64,000 nucleotides of DNA. Source: Castanea sativa (taxonomy: Eukaryota; Streptophyta; Magnoliopsida; Fagales; Fagaceae). Positions 44,799 to 55,406 of the stretch are shown here, one piece after another. How positions within the stretch are numbered: the stretch's first letter is position 1; each line of letters begins with the position of its first letter. The notes under the pieces were generated by a model. It was given only the letters and a program-made list of their open reading frames with translations. It was not told where the DNA came from and did no database searches. The stretch spans positions 5,057,001 through 5,121,000 of the forward strand of contig NC_134013.1 in the NCBI RefSeq assembly GCF_040712315.1, written 5' to 3'. A program made the translations under genes and the position numbers.

Positions 44799-45561
44799 AG
44801 GAGAATCACAATTCAAATCTCATCCCATTATAGTAACTATTTGATTATCAAAGTAATTTTTTTGATCGCGTGTAATAATTAATTATAGCAAAAGGATTGT
44901 GGCATACTCTTTTATTGTTTTTAGCCTAAGACCTTTTGGTATTAACAACATTTTTGCACAAGAAAGGTATTAACAACATTTTTACTTATAATTAGTCCTT
45001 CTTCTCTGTTGTCTTTTATTTTTGAGGTACAAAACTCATCAACTGTAAATTCATATGATACTCGACAATAATTCTTTATAAATCTTTCTCTTAAATTTAA
45101 ACCGAAGAAGTACTTATAAATACCTTTGGCCTAACTACTTAATAAGTTTAGTAGCAGATATTATACGAAATATTTAGTATTATTTATGTCACAGACCACC
45201 AATTGAACCGCATTTAACCACAAATCTTGTCACTATTACACTGATAATAGGCTTTACCATTTGAAGTACTAACTGGAACCTACGACCAAAATAAAGCATC
45301 TAAAAGTCTATAAAATGCTTGCGTGCCAATATGGAAAGCATGAAAATGGTAAATAGGTATTGTTTGAAGTAGAACATTTTTCAATATATATATATATTTG
45401 ATAATACGTCTGAGGTTTATATTAAATCACAATAGGAAATTTGGAAAGATTGTTATTCTTTTCGCAAATGACCATGTATATTTGATTAGATAAGAATGAA
45501 AAGATTGTTATTCTTTCCGCATAATGACCATGTATGTCTGATATGACAAGAATGAAGCATC
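44799..45561 (+). repeat. EF-hand unit distal flank
   Basis: Continues the unit broken at 31669 (AAGGAGAATCACAATTCAAA). It contains ACCACCAATTGAACCGCATT, a first ATGGAAAGCATGAAAATGG landmark near 45330, then a partial duplicate. No gene. Confidence 0.65.
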
Positions 45562-45739
45562 CTTTTTTTAATTTGCTTTATAAGTACCATAGAATTTAAA
45601 CTTATGGTATCCATTCCATAATAATTGTTCTTATCACCAAGCTAAGATACCAGTTGATTTTTAATGTAGATGAGATTTGAACTCTAAATTTCTTATTAAC
45701 AATAAGGGACTAGTTAAGTCAACTGGAACACATAACAAA
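45562..45739 (-). mobile_element. tRNA-derived SINE, copy D
   Basis: On the minus strand: box-A-like TTGACTTAACTAGTCCCTTA (eroded) and box B GAGTTCAAATCTC, the same body as copy C, with an A-rich tail at 45562-45570. Exact duplication AATGAAGCATC (45551-45561, about 45740-45750). Confidence 0.75.
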
Positions 45740-47183
45740 AATGAAGCATCTAAAAGACTAAAACACCTACCTGCTAACATGGAAAGCAAGAAAATGGTAA
45801 ATATGTATTGTTGGAACATTTTCAAATTTATCTACTTTTCCATTAGGACCTATAAACAATACATCAACACATTTATATGATTAAAAATCCGGTGTCCCTT
45901 TATTTTTATATTTATCCAATCATTCACTACTACATGTTCTTATTTTTAAGTAACCAAAGTTTTTATTAAAAAAAAAAAAGACACTTGTATTCGCCTTATT
46001 GGTAGAGTATAAAATAACACCAAAAATGGAAAGAATATTTTTGTACCATTTTTATACTAGATGCTAAGTATTGAGCAATGGTTTTTTGCTTTCGAATGAT
46101 GACCCTAATCAAGAATGGATAGTATTCGCCTTTTCTTTTTTTCTTTTTTTTGATTGAGGATTCTATTCTAACTTCTAAGAAAAGAGTAACATGCACCAGT
46201 GATGATACTAAGGGGACAACACATGTGACACAACCTTGAATGCTATCTATACGGACTGAAAATACCAGCCCATTACTGAGCCTGTGGCCCATTCACTAGT
46301 TAAGCCCAGTCGAACATTTAGACGGTGTACCTCCCCCCCCCCCCCCCCCCCCTCGAGACACACATGAACATGGAATACTGCCTTAGTCTAAAGCCAATTA
46401 GACCAAAAGATAAATTTTTTTTTTTTGGTAAAGCCTAGGAATTTTTGTCAAGAAATTTATGGTTCAATTGTATTGTTGACTTGTAAGCAAAAAACCAGTA
46501 AAATTTTAATCTGTACTTGAATTACCCTAATGATTTCCCCCTTAATATGGGATTTCTTTGCCACAACCATAACAATAATAATAATGATGACAAATATTGT
46601 ATTTATTCATGACAAGTATTGTGGAGTATTTTTTCCTTTGGACGGATGATTCTAATATGTGAGACTAAATAGTTTCCGCTTCATTCTTATGACTGAGAAT
46701 TCTATTTTGTGGAAGTCAGAAGGTGAAGGAGCCACCACACTAGTGTTAATTAGGATGAAAAGTCTGTTGACATTGATGCTTTTGAAATGACATTTGAGTC
46801 CAATAGAGAACTCCAATTGACAAATTTCATTTCAATAATTTCTTAGACCCATTCATGAATGTTGTCCGATAATAAGCATCCAAAAACAGTTAGCACAAAA
46901 GGTACAGTTAAAGCTATCGACTTTTGACTCACACATGAACCACTCCAACAATTTTCCATTCACGTGAGAATTCAAATTCTCTGCCAACGTATTTGGACTC
47001 ATAGATTCAAGTATTCTTCTGTTGTGGATATGGCTTCGTAGGAGGTTAAAAGAAAAAGGCCGAATTATTATGTCCATATCAAAGGTTTCTTCTTTCTAAA
47101 TGTTTGGACCACTTTGCGGATACTAGAATTTGATACCATGAGATATTTTTTACAATATTAGATTCTAAATATTCAGAAATAAA
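45740..47183 (+). repeat. EF-hand unit upstream flank (copy 6)
   Basis: Landmarks run in the usual order from GAAGCATCTAAAAGACTAAA to GGTTTCTTCTTTCTAAATG. A foreign block (about 46256-46372) replaces the usual CAATGAGCATCTTAG junction and includes a run of 20 C (46333-46352). No gene. Confidence 0.7.
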
Positions 47184-47976
47184 TGTTTAGGTTCTAAATA
47201 CTTTATGTTAGCAAACCGAGAACACAAACTTGTTTAGGATTAGATCTTAGGGTTTATGAATTGTTTTAGACATTGCTCAAGGTGATACAAGTCAAGATTC
47301 AAGAACGCACAAACTACAAAAAGAAGAATTGAAAAACTTTCAAGCTAAACCGATCAAGAGAGAGCTTCGATCGATTGAACTGCGATTTGCAAAATTTATT
47401 AGCCAAACAAAATGTTTAGGGTTACAATCCAAACCTACGAGGTACATAAGGAAAACCCCAAAGCACATTTTTCAAGTCTTGGAGAGCTACTCTTTTGAGA
47501 TCTGTGAGGTTATTGTACCTTCTATCTTTTTCAAGCACCTGCCGGAGATCACACACATATTGCTCATTCTGGTGGAGTAAAAGCTGCAGCAAGCTTCAGC
47601 TATCAAGCGTACTGAAGATCAAGACGTAAACTAGAGGTTCATGTTGGAGCAAGTCCACCTCAAATAAGCCTAAGGGGTTCAAAGCTCAATTTGGTAACTA
47701 TAGTTAAATTTACTACGAATTGGTATTTTTGAACTATGAATCTCAATTTGATATAGTGGATTGTTCTCTTGGGATTGTTCCCCCCAGATTTTTTGACCTT
47801 AAAACTAGTTTGTTTTATTAGTTTTCTTGAGTCATAATATCTTGTGTTATTTAGATTACTGCTACGCATATTATTTGCAAGAAGTGTTTAACCTAGATCT
47901 GAATAATTAACCTAAGTAAGAACTTAACTAATTAATTAGGTTAAACACTGTGTTTTTCAGGAGTCTAAAACTTACA
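47184..47976 (+). mobile_element. Solo LTR (about 793 bp)
   Basis: Bounded by TGTTTAGGTTCTAAATAC and GTCTAAAACTTACA, inside the conserved promoter block of copy 6. Shares LTR words CCTAGATCTGAATAATTAAC and CTTCGATCGATTGAAC with its family, in + orientation. Flanking pentamers do not match, and a few extra bases on the left suggest a rearranged edge. Confidence 0.75.
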
Positions 47977-48137
47977 GACAAGTTGATTGTGACATGTGTT
48001 TTCTTTTCATTTGAATGAATTTGCGTGGAAAGAAACAACATTGTCAACACTTAATAGTATGAGAAATTCTTACAGTAACACTTCCCATCAAGAAAACTTG
48101 GAATAAATCTCGTGTAGAAAAATAAAGACGAAGTCCG

Positions 48138-48158
48138 TTATATATATAATATATATAC
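48138..48158 (+). promoter_or_regulatory. TATA box of EF-hand stub copy 6
   Basis: TTATATATATAATATATATA followed by the conserved leader GGCTTCAATACCCCAAACTC. Confidence 0.5.
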
Positions 48159-48239
48159 CCCAAGGCTTCAATACCCCAAACTCAAACCACGTTCTTAAAA
48201 ACCTTGCCCAAGGCTCTCCATCCTCCTAGTCTCCATAAC

Positions 48240-48290
48240 ATGGGCCTTGTCACAAAAATTGATGCGACTCTACCCCAACAGAGGAGGTAA
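48240..48290 (+). pseudogene. EF-hand gene copy 6, start-codon stub only
   Basis: The leader and ATG match the family. The first residues (MGLVTKIDATLP) follow the copy 2 type, then the frame ends at TAA after 16 codons. Beyond it lies unrelated DNA with two GCGAGTTGTGATTGG-like repeats (48350-48420), then the upstream flank of another unit (from about 48440). Both EF hands are gone, so it cannot encode a calcium-binding protein. Confidence 0.82.
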
Positions 48291-48978
48291 GGGTAAGGGG
48301 CAGGGAAGCGCTAAGAGTAATGCAAGGACCATCAAATTAGGCATAATTTTGTGCCACAACTCGCTATGCGGCGAGTTGTGATTGGCAAAAGTGTGATACA
48401 CTTGGTGAGTTGTGATTGGTAAAAATATGTCCTCACTTGAACCGACCATGAATGCTGTCTGATTAAGCATCTTAATCCAAAAACAGTTAGCACAGAAGGT
48501 AGGATTAAAGCTATCGACTTTTGACTCACACGAGAACCACTCCAACAATTTTCCATTCATGTGAGAATTCGAATTCTCTGAGGACATATTTCAATTCATA
48601 GATTCAATTATTCTTTTGATGTGGATATGGTTTCGTAGGAGGTAAAGAAAAAGGCCGAATTCTTATTTCCATATATATTAAAGGTTCCATCTTTCTTATC
48701 TACTTGCTTTTATACCATTTTTGATAAATGTTTGGACCACTTTGCGGATGGTACAATTTTGATACCATGAGATATTTTCAATAATTTGATTCTTTTGTTT
48801 GATTGTGACACATGTTTTCTTTTTGTTTACAAGCACAAGTACGAGTACAGATATAATACAACGATAAAAAAAAAATTTTGAAAAAGTAAGATACAGATAC
48901 AGTGGTAATACATATATTAATTAATTATTAAATATATTTTATATATGATCACATATTTATTTTTCATATAATTTTAAA
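48291..48978 (+). repeat. Unknown insert plus a gene-less unit flank
   Basis: 48291-48440 is foreign. 48440-48830 repeats the proximal promoter block (AAGCATCTTAATCCAAAAAC to TGACACATGTTTTC), but where the gene should follow there is AT-rich DNA. No gene. Confidence 0.6.
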
Positions 48979-48980
48979 AA

Positions 48981-49075
48981 TGTTAAGAACCACCGCACAC
49001 TTTTGGTGCAATGGTTACTCTACAAGTATAAATGCTTGTGGAGTGTGGGAGGCAAGGCCGGGGTTCAAGGTAAAG
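48981..49075 (+). mobile_element. Probable tRNA-related SINE fragment (second family)
   Basis: A box-A-like TTTGGTGCAATGGTTACTC and a box-B-like CCGGGGTTCAAGG are spaced about 50 bases apart, as in a tRNA-derived head. No A-tail or duplication is visible. The family differs from the minus-strand SINEs. Confidence 0.45.
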
Positions 49076-49082
49076 TTTATTT

Positions 49083-50271
49083 ACTCCAAAAGTATTATTT
49101 ATGCCACAAACCACCAATTGAACCCCATTTAACCACAAATCTAGTAACCAGCTCTTTTCTTGATTATTTGTTTTAAAACCTGGAGCATCATCCATTAATT
49201 ACACCTAAGGTTTCTATCAAGCAGCGATTGGAAATTTGATAGGATTGTTATTCTTTCCCCATAATGACCATGTATATTTGATATGACAAGAACGAAGCAT
49301 GTAAAAGACTAAAACACTTGCTTGACTAGATGGAAAGCATAAAAATAGTAAATATGTATTGTTGGAAGTAGTACATTTTTCAATTTATCTACTTTTCCAT
49401 CTTGGCCTACAAACATTTCATCAACACACTTATATGAATAAAAAACTCATGTCCCTAAATTTTTATATTTCACCAATCATAACCTAATATATGTTCTTTA
49501 TTTCTGTAAGTAACTGAAGTTTAAAGTAAAATAAAAAATTAAACACGTGGTATAGTATTGTTGGAGTATAAAATAACAACAAAAGTGGTAAGAAGGTTTT
49601 TGTACCATTTTTATTCCGTATGCCAAGTAGCGGGCCATAGTTATTCACTTTCAAATAATGATCCCAATTGAGAATGGACGGTATTCGCTTTTCTATTTTG
49701 ATTAAAGATTCTACCTCATAAATGAGTAGCAGGTGCTATGATACTAAGGGGATAACACACATGCCAAGACCTTGAATGTTATCCAAAATGAGTGTCAACA
49801 TCTAAACGCAGTTAGATCAAAAGGTGAAGTTTAAAGCCAAAATTTTTTAACATGAATTTTATAATTCTATGATATTTTTGACTTGTGAGCATAAAGCTTG
49901 AGGTGAATTGAATTACTCTTAACAATTTTCCCCTTTATATATGGGATTTCATGCCCAAAACATAACAATAGTAATAATAATTATAACTTACTGTACTAAT
50001 TCATGCATGACAAGCATCAGGTAATAGTTTTTACTTGGACTAATGATTCTATTATGTGAGGGTAAATAGTTTTCACTTTTCACTTATTACTGAAGATTCT
50101 ATTTTGAGGAAGGCTGAAAGGGAAGGAAGCACCGCACTAGTATTGAAATTAGGGTGACAAGTCTGTTGAAATCATACCTGACCTGTGACAACATTATTGA
50201 TGCTTTTAAAGTGACATTTCAGTGCAATAGAACTCAAATTGACCCACTTGGCTTCCAAATTTCATTCCCAG
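49083..50271 (+). repeat. EF-hand unit upstream flank (copy 7)
   Basis: Runs from ACCACCAATTGAACCCCATT through the GAAGCATGTAAAAGACTAAA landmark (about 49294) to CTTGGCTTCCAAATTTCATT, where the TRIM is inserted. No gene. Confidence 0.75.
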
Positions 50272-51207
50272 TGTTAGAGATATATTAGCCCATTAGTATA
50301 AGCCCAAGCCTAATTCTATTTTGTGTGCAAGCCAAGTTTCCTACTTGTACTAGAAGTCTATTAATTTAGGGTTTAGTCTACTATATATACACATGTTATG
50401 GTTCATTGTAACACAGGATTTGTTCTACACTCTAATATATTATTGATGTAGCCCTTTAGGGTTTCTTCCGTAGATGTAGGCCGTTAAGCTGAACCACGTA
50501 ATCCTCTTGTGTTATTGTGTTCTATACTTTATGATTTCGCTTCCGCATCCATAATAGCATATTCAACATGATGTATCAATGCTAATATTTAACATGGTAT
50601 CAGAGCTGCTTTCCTATGGCTATGGTTTTCTGTCCTTACGGTGTATTAAGAACAATCTTTGTCTTCCTCGGTGTTTCTTCGCTGCGTTCATCTTCTTTGG
50701 TTTTCCACTGCTGCCGTCAAAATTCTCCGATATAGTCATGTCACCGTTAGAAGTCGCATCAACACTGTAAGACCATTGCCTTTCTCAAGCCACCGTCACA
50801 AAGCCAAACTTCATTCAAGGGATCTTTTCAACCTAATCAAATCTCAAGATTTCATCAAGTTTCCATCTTGAGTTTGAGAGGGGGTGTTAGAGATATATTA
50901 GCCCATTAGCATAAGCCCAAGCCTAATTTTATTTTGTGTGCAAGCCAAGTTTCCTACTTATACTAGAAATCTATTAGTTTAGGATTTAGTCTACTATATA
51001 TACACATGTTATGGTTCATTGTAACACAGGATTTATTCTACACTCTAATATATTATTGATGTAGCCCTTTAGGGTTTCTTCCGTGGATGTAGGCCGTTAG
51101 GCTGAACCACGTAATCTTCTTGTATTATTGTGTTCTATACTTTATGATTTCACTTCCGCATCCATAATAGCATATTCAACATGATGTATCAATGCTAATA
51201 TTTAACA
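50272..51207 (+). mobile_element. TRIM (miniature LTR retrotransposon), 936 bp, complete
   Basis: Two 323-bp LTRs (50272-50594, 50885-51207), exact TSD CCCAG (50267-50271, 51208-51212), a primer site TGGTATCAGAGC immediately after the 5' LTR (50595-50606), and a polypurine tract GAGTTTGAGAGGGGG before the 3' LTR. The internal domain is only 290 bp and non-coding, so it depends on other elements. The LTRs differ at 12 positions, all transitions. Confidence 0.95.
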
Positions 51208-51212
51208 CCCAG

Positions 51213-51878
51213 AATTTCTTGGACCCGACCATGAATGTTGTCCGATTAATCTAAAATCAGTTAGCATAAAAGCTATAGCAAAAGCTATCGACTTTTGACA
51301 CACACATGAACCACTCCAACAATTTTCCATTTACGTGAGAATTCGAATTCTCTGCCGACATATTTGGATTCATAAATTCAAGTATTCTTTTTTTGTTGAT
51401 ATGGTTTCGTAGGAGGTTAAGAAAAAGGCAGAATTCTTATTTCCATATTAAAAGTTTCGTCTTTCTTATCTAGTTGCTTTTGTACCATATATGTAAATGT
51501 TTGTACTATTTTGCAGATGCTACCATTTTGATACCATGAAACATTTTCGATTATTTGATTCTTTTGTTTGATTGTGACACTTCTTTTCTTTTCATTTGAA
51601 TGAAATTTGCATGGAAAGAAACAACATTATCAACACTAAATAGAATGAAAATTTCTAACATTCAAAATATATTCGGGCTCGCTTCTGGTCCGACCCATCG
51701 CACGCACAACAACAGTGACACTTCTTAATTTAGAAAACTTGGAATAGATCTCGTGTAGAGAAACAGAGACGAGGTTCATTATATATACCCCAAGGCTTCA
51801 ATACCCCCAAACTCAAACCACATAAGAAGGTTCTTTCAAAACTTGCCTAAGGCTCTCCATCCTCCAAGTCTCCATAAC
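51213..51878 (+). repeat. EF-hand unit promoter block (copy 7)
   Basis: Resumes at AATTTCTTGGACCCGACC after the TRIM. Contains GGTTTCGTAGGAGGTTAAGA, CACGCACAACAACAGTGACA, a TATA box (51779-51786, TATATACC) and the conserved leader. Confidence 0.75.
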
Positions 51879-52160
51879 ATGGTCCGTGAAATATTTAACC
51901 CAACATTTAATTATAAGCCTCTGCCCCCAACGGAGGATCAGCTAAGGAACATTTTCAAGAAATACGACACCAATAATGACAATAAGCTCAGCAGGGAAGA
52001 GCTAAAGAAAGCCTTTGACTACCTGGGCTCACTTATCCCTGGCTTTCGTGCAGACCGCGCCCTCCACCATGCTGATGCCAATAAAGACGGATACGTCAAC
52101 GAAAGGGAGATGGATGAACTCATCAAATACGCTGTGCGAGTCGGATTTACCGTTAAGTAG
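51879..52160 (+). CDS. Small two-EF-hand calcium-binding protein, copy 7
   Basis: 93 residues, single exon, starting at the family ATG (51879). An in-frame upstream TTG at 51843 is in the leader. Loops DTNNDNKLSREE and DANKDGYVNERE are complete. Compared with its sisters it has RALHHAD instead of RGLHHAD in the linker. The last codon GCG has become TAG, so it ends FTVK, one residue short. The N-terminal part carries the NPTFNYKPLPP variant. The EF core is almost identical to copy 5, implying recent duplication or gene conversion. TATA box and leader are intact. The TRIM lies about 670 bases upstream. Likely a soluble Ca2+-binding protein; no orthologue name assigned. Confidence 0.92.
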   Translation: MVREIFNPTFNYKPLPPTEDQLRNIFKKYDTNNDNKLSREELKKAFDYLGSLIPGFRADRALHHADANKDGYVNEREMDELIKYAVRVGFTVK

Positions 52161-52966
52161 TAGAAATTCTTAATTACGTACTTAATAATAACTTAGACAT
52201 AATATGTGTGCTTTGTACTTGCAAGCTTCAGCTTCTTCTATGATGTAGAAGCGAGAAAATGCTAGACCTTCCGCAATGTATGAGGAGGCGATCAGTTGGG
52301 TTGGTTTCCTGTTTTACTTGTATTTTCCTTTCTGGTCATGCCTGTTTTTCCTTAGCAGCTATATATGTAATATCCAAGTGGAAATAACAAGGAATATTGT
52401 CTGCTCACTATGTTTACGTGGTGGAAGCAGAATTTATATGCTCTACTTGAAATCTTATACACTTGCAGAATCTGTAATCAGTATAATTATCGCTCCCAAT
52501 ACTATAGTATACTCATAATAGTCAATCCCATGATTACCTTATGGAAACAATATAGCTTGGTTTCTTACATGTTTCCTCTTGACTCACTCGATACAAAATA
52601 AGTTATTTAAATACAACCCACATTTACATTTGTTTTGTTACAAGAATTATCCAACACAAACCTTAAGAATTAAAATAAAATCTTTTACATATCAGGTACC
52701 AATATTAAATTATCCCAAACTTAAAAAAGTGTAGTTTGCATTTTTGTAAAAAGGGAAAAGAAAATGAAAAGATCTAAAGTCACGTATGTTGTTTTAATCA
52801 ATATTTAGTTGTCAAATAAGGGACTTAATGATAATTAAGGCCAATCAAGTTGCATGTTCCTTTTTATTTTTTGTATTTTATGAAGCATCATTATTATTTT
52901 AAAAAAAATCAAACAGCTGAACCAAATAGTGACTAGTAACCAATTTTTACCTTTTTTTGTAATTAC
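52161..52966 (+). repeat. EF-hand unit 3' UTR and flank (copy 7)
   Basis: Conserved 3' UTR with the GCTTCT...AGAAGC hairpin, then the A-rich flank with TCTAAAGTCACGTATGTTG. No gene. Confidence 0.75.
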
Positions 52967-53259
52967 TGTTAAGGTTTGTATGTGAGCATATGCTACAAGT
53001 CCTTTATGTATATATTAGAGGTTAGACTACAAGTAATTTTTTTGTATAGTTGAGTTAGTTAGAGTATGATGACAGCTGTCAATTAATTAGATTTTCTGTT
53101 TTACTCTTCCCATCTCTGCTCTTCATATATAAGAGGTGGAGCTTGATTATTGTAAATAACACACTTACTCAATATACATACAAATATGATTTTCTCTCTT
53201 CCATTAAAGAATTATCTTCACCATTGATGAGACTTCATGTGTGTGTATGGATTTCAACA
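52967..53259 (+). mobile_element. Solo LTR of a small LTR element (293 bp)
   Basis: Bounded by TGTTAAGGTTTGTATG and ATTTCAACA, with an exact duplication ATTAC (52962-52966, 53260-53264). A TATA-like TTCATATATAAGAGG lies near 53122. Confidence 0.85.
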
Positions 53260-53399
53260 ATTACTAGTTTGAGATACATGTGCAAGGCACGTCCTAACCA
53301 TTATAAAGATTATCAATTAAGATAAGATTTAGAATTCATTTATAACACAGATTAAAAATTTAATTATTTGAGCATTGGAGTGCTAAGAAATTGCAAAGT

Positions 53400-53935
53400 A
53401 GATAGAATAGGACCGAAAAAGAACAAGGTGGACCAATAAGGGATAAGGGATGGATAAAATTAAACTTGGGGATTGATTTGGGAATTACTAACCCTATAAT
53501 TGAGGTGGACACCTAGATAGTCACATCGCTCGTAATGAAAGCAACTAATGATGTTTTTCATCCTTTTAATGCTATATATGGTTTCAAATTGCAAGATCCG
53601 GATAATCCAGTAAACATGTTGAACTTGATTGGTATTTGGAAAGAGTGATAGTCGTTAGGGGCTTTGGTGAAGGTGATGGAAGAATTTCGTTTGCAAGGCT
53701 TATCCAAATTTATCCCTAGGCGAAGATTTTTTTTACGTTTCTTGATTTGGATCCCACGTAGGCGTACAACAAGTTGAACACCAAACCAAACTTGACTCAC
53801 TAGATGTTATATATGACAACATGCATAGGCCAACTCAACAAGTTGATTTAAGATCATTAGGAATTCATGTGGTGTAGTAGCTAGTTGTGGTAAAGGAGAT
53901 TTATTTGGATGTGTTTTATGATTTAGGTTTTGTGC
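53400..53935. repeat. Duplicated non-coding block, copy 1
   Basis: Shares long stretches with 57330-57760, including CTTGGGGATTGATTTGGGAA, GGTTTCAAATTGCAAGATCC and GTCGTTAGGGGCTTTGG. It is not part of the EF-hand unit. No intact frame is shared. It could be a relic gene or an unrecognised repeat. Confidence 0.7.
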
Positions 53936-54700
53936 TAGGCCAACTCAACATAATTTGAGGGCTAAGGCGAAAATTTTTAGTACAACTAATTCACTTGAGT
54001 GATATATATTATATAAGGAGGCTGCAAATTTTACAATATAAGCCTTACAAAGCATGTCATTAATAAATAAAAAATTGATTCAAATATTTATTTATTATTT
54101 TGTTTAAGTGGCATCAATCATATTCTTACTACATCATTGTAAATATTTTGTAGTATTTTTAGAATTTTCCATTCACTTAATGGTGATTTGGTTGGATTTC
54201 TACTCATCCTTTGGGGGATGTTAAAGCTACCACAAATTTTTCTATAAAAAAAAGAAAAAAAAGAGATTGATGACACTTCAATAAGATAGTAAATATATAT
54301 TTAAATTACTTCTTGTAATTAGTGAAATAAAAATTTATAAAACTTATGTAATAAAAGTTGTAGTTTTTAAAGCATCACCCAACTGTTTTGGGCTTTCTCA
54401 AAAGTGGAGGAAAAAATGTACCACTCACATTCTAAAAAATAAATAAATTAGAAAATACCTTATTGCCACCTACTCTTGGGGACATTTTTCTAAGTAGGCC
54501 TCCTAGGCGATGGCCTAGGCTTAGCACTGGTTTTATGAAAGCCTTTTTGTGCCACCTTTGTAACCGTCATATTTCATTAATAACTTTCTCCTCAATAACG
54601 CCACTTGCAGACGTAAGCTTAAGCGAAACTATGTAAATCTTTGTTTTATTAAAGTTTTTATTTTTTTTCCTTCTATTTTGTCTATATTGGATAAAGTCAC
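53936..54700. other. Intergenic, nothing recognised
   Basis: AT-rich with short poly-A tracts. No frame, terminal repeats or unit landmarks. Confidence 0.45.
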
Positions 54701-55107
54701 AATAAATTTTTCTTTATTATCTAGTTGCTACTACGTTAAACGTTTGGACCACTTTGCTGATGCTACATTTTGATACCATGAGATATTTTCCACAATTTGA
54801 TTCCTTTTTGTATGTGAAATTTTTTATTTACAAGGAAAGAAATAACATTATCAACAGTTGCCCAAAATATTTTTTTAAAAAAAAAGAAGCTTACAATCAA
54901 ATATATTCGAGCTAGTTAGCTTCTGGTCCAACCCTTCACCCACACAACAATGACAATTCTTCATGAAGAAAAACTGGAATAAAACACAGACTGATATCCA
55001 TTATATGTAATATACCCCCAGGCTTCATTACTCCAAACTCAAACCACACAACAAGGTTCTCAAAAAACCTTGCCTCATTCTCTCTCCATCCTCCAAGTCT
55101 CCTTAAC
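54701..55107 (+). repeat. EF-hand promoter block (copy 8)
   Basis: Only the proximal block is present: GTTTGGACCACTTTGCTGAT, ATATATTCGAGCTAGTTAGC, CACCCACACAACAATGACA, a weak TATA (TATGTAATATACCCCC, 55003-55018) and the leader. Confidence 0.7.
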
Positions 55108-55188
55108 ATGAGCCTTATGAACGTAGAGTTAAGTCTTGCATTAGAATACCTACTACTAATCCTATGCTCCGAACAGAGGGGGAGCTAA
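55108..55188 (+). other. Upstream ORF at the ancestral start codon of copy 8
   Basis: The ATG aligned with the start of the other copies opens a 26-codon frame that stops at 55186-55188, beyond the ATG at 55164. A length change in the N-terminal region has put the ancestral start out of frame with the EF hands. Confidence 0.75.
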
Positions 55189-55406
55189 AGAAAATTTTCA
55201 AGCAACACGACGCGAATAATGATGGCCTTCTCAGCCAAGCAGAGCTAAAGAAAGCCTTTCGATGCATCGGCTCATGGATCCCTGGCTTTCGAGCCAGCAA
55301 TGGGATTCACCATGCTGATGCCAACAAAGACGGGCAAATTGACGACCAGGAGCTGAACAAACTCGTGGAATACGCTTTGCAACTTGGATATACCGTTAAG
55401 GCGTAG
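55164..55406 (+). CDS. Small two-EF-hand protein, copy 8 (most diverged)
   Basis: 80 residues from ATG 55164. Loops DANNDGLLSQAE and DANKDGQIDDQE are complete, and loop 1 has the canonical Gly at position 6, which the other copies lack. The linker WIPGFRASNGIHHADA and the tail QLGYTVKA are recognisable. The protein differs from the rest at many sites, so this is the oldest-diverging member. The ancestral ATG (55108) is out of frame and forms an overlapping upstream ORF. Translation would need leaky scanning or a shorter transcript. Both EF loops being intact argues for selection, or for recent loss of the original start. The 3' UTR is the family type, with a longer hairpin. Confidence 0.8.
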   Translation: MLRTEGELKKIFKQHDANNDGLLSQAELKKAFRCIGSWIPGFRASNGIHHADANKDGQIDDQELNKLVEYALQLGYTVKA

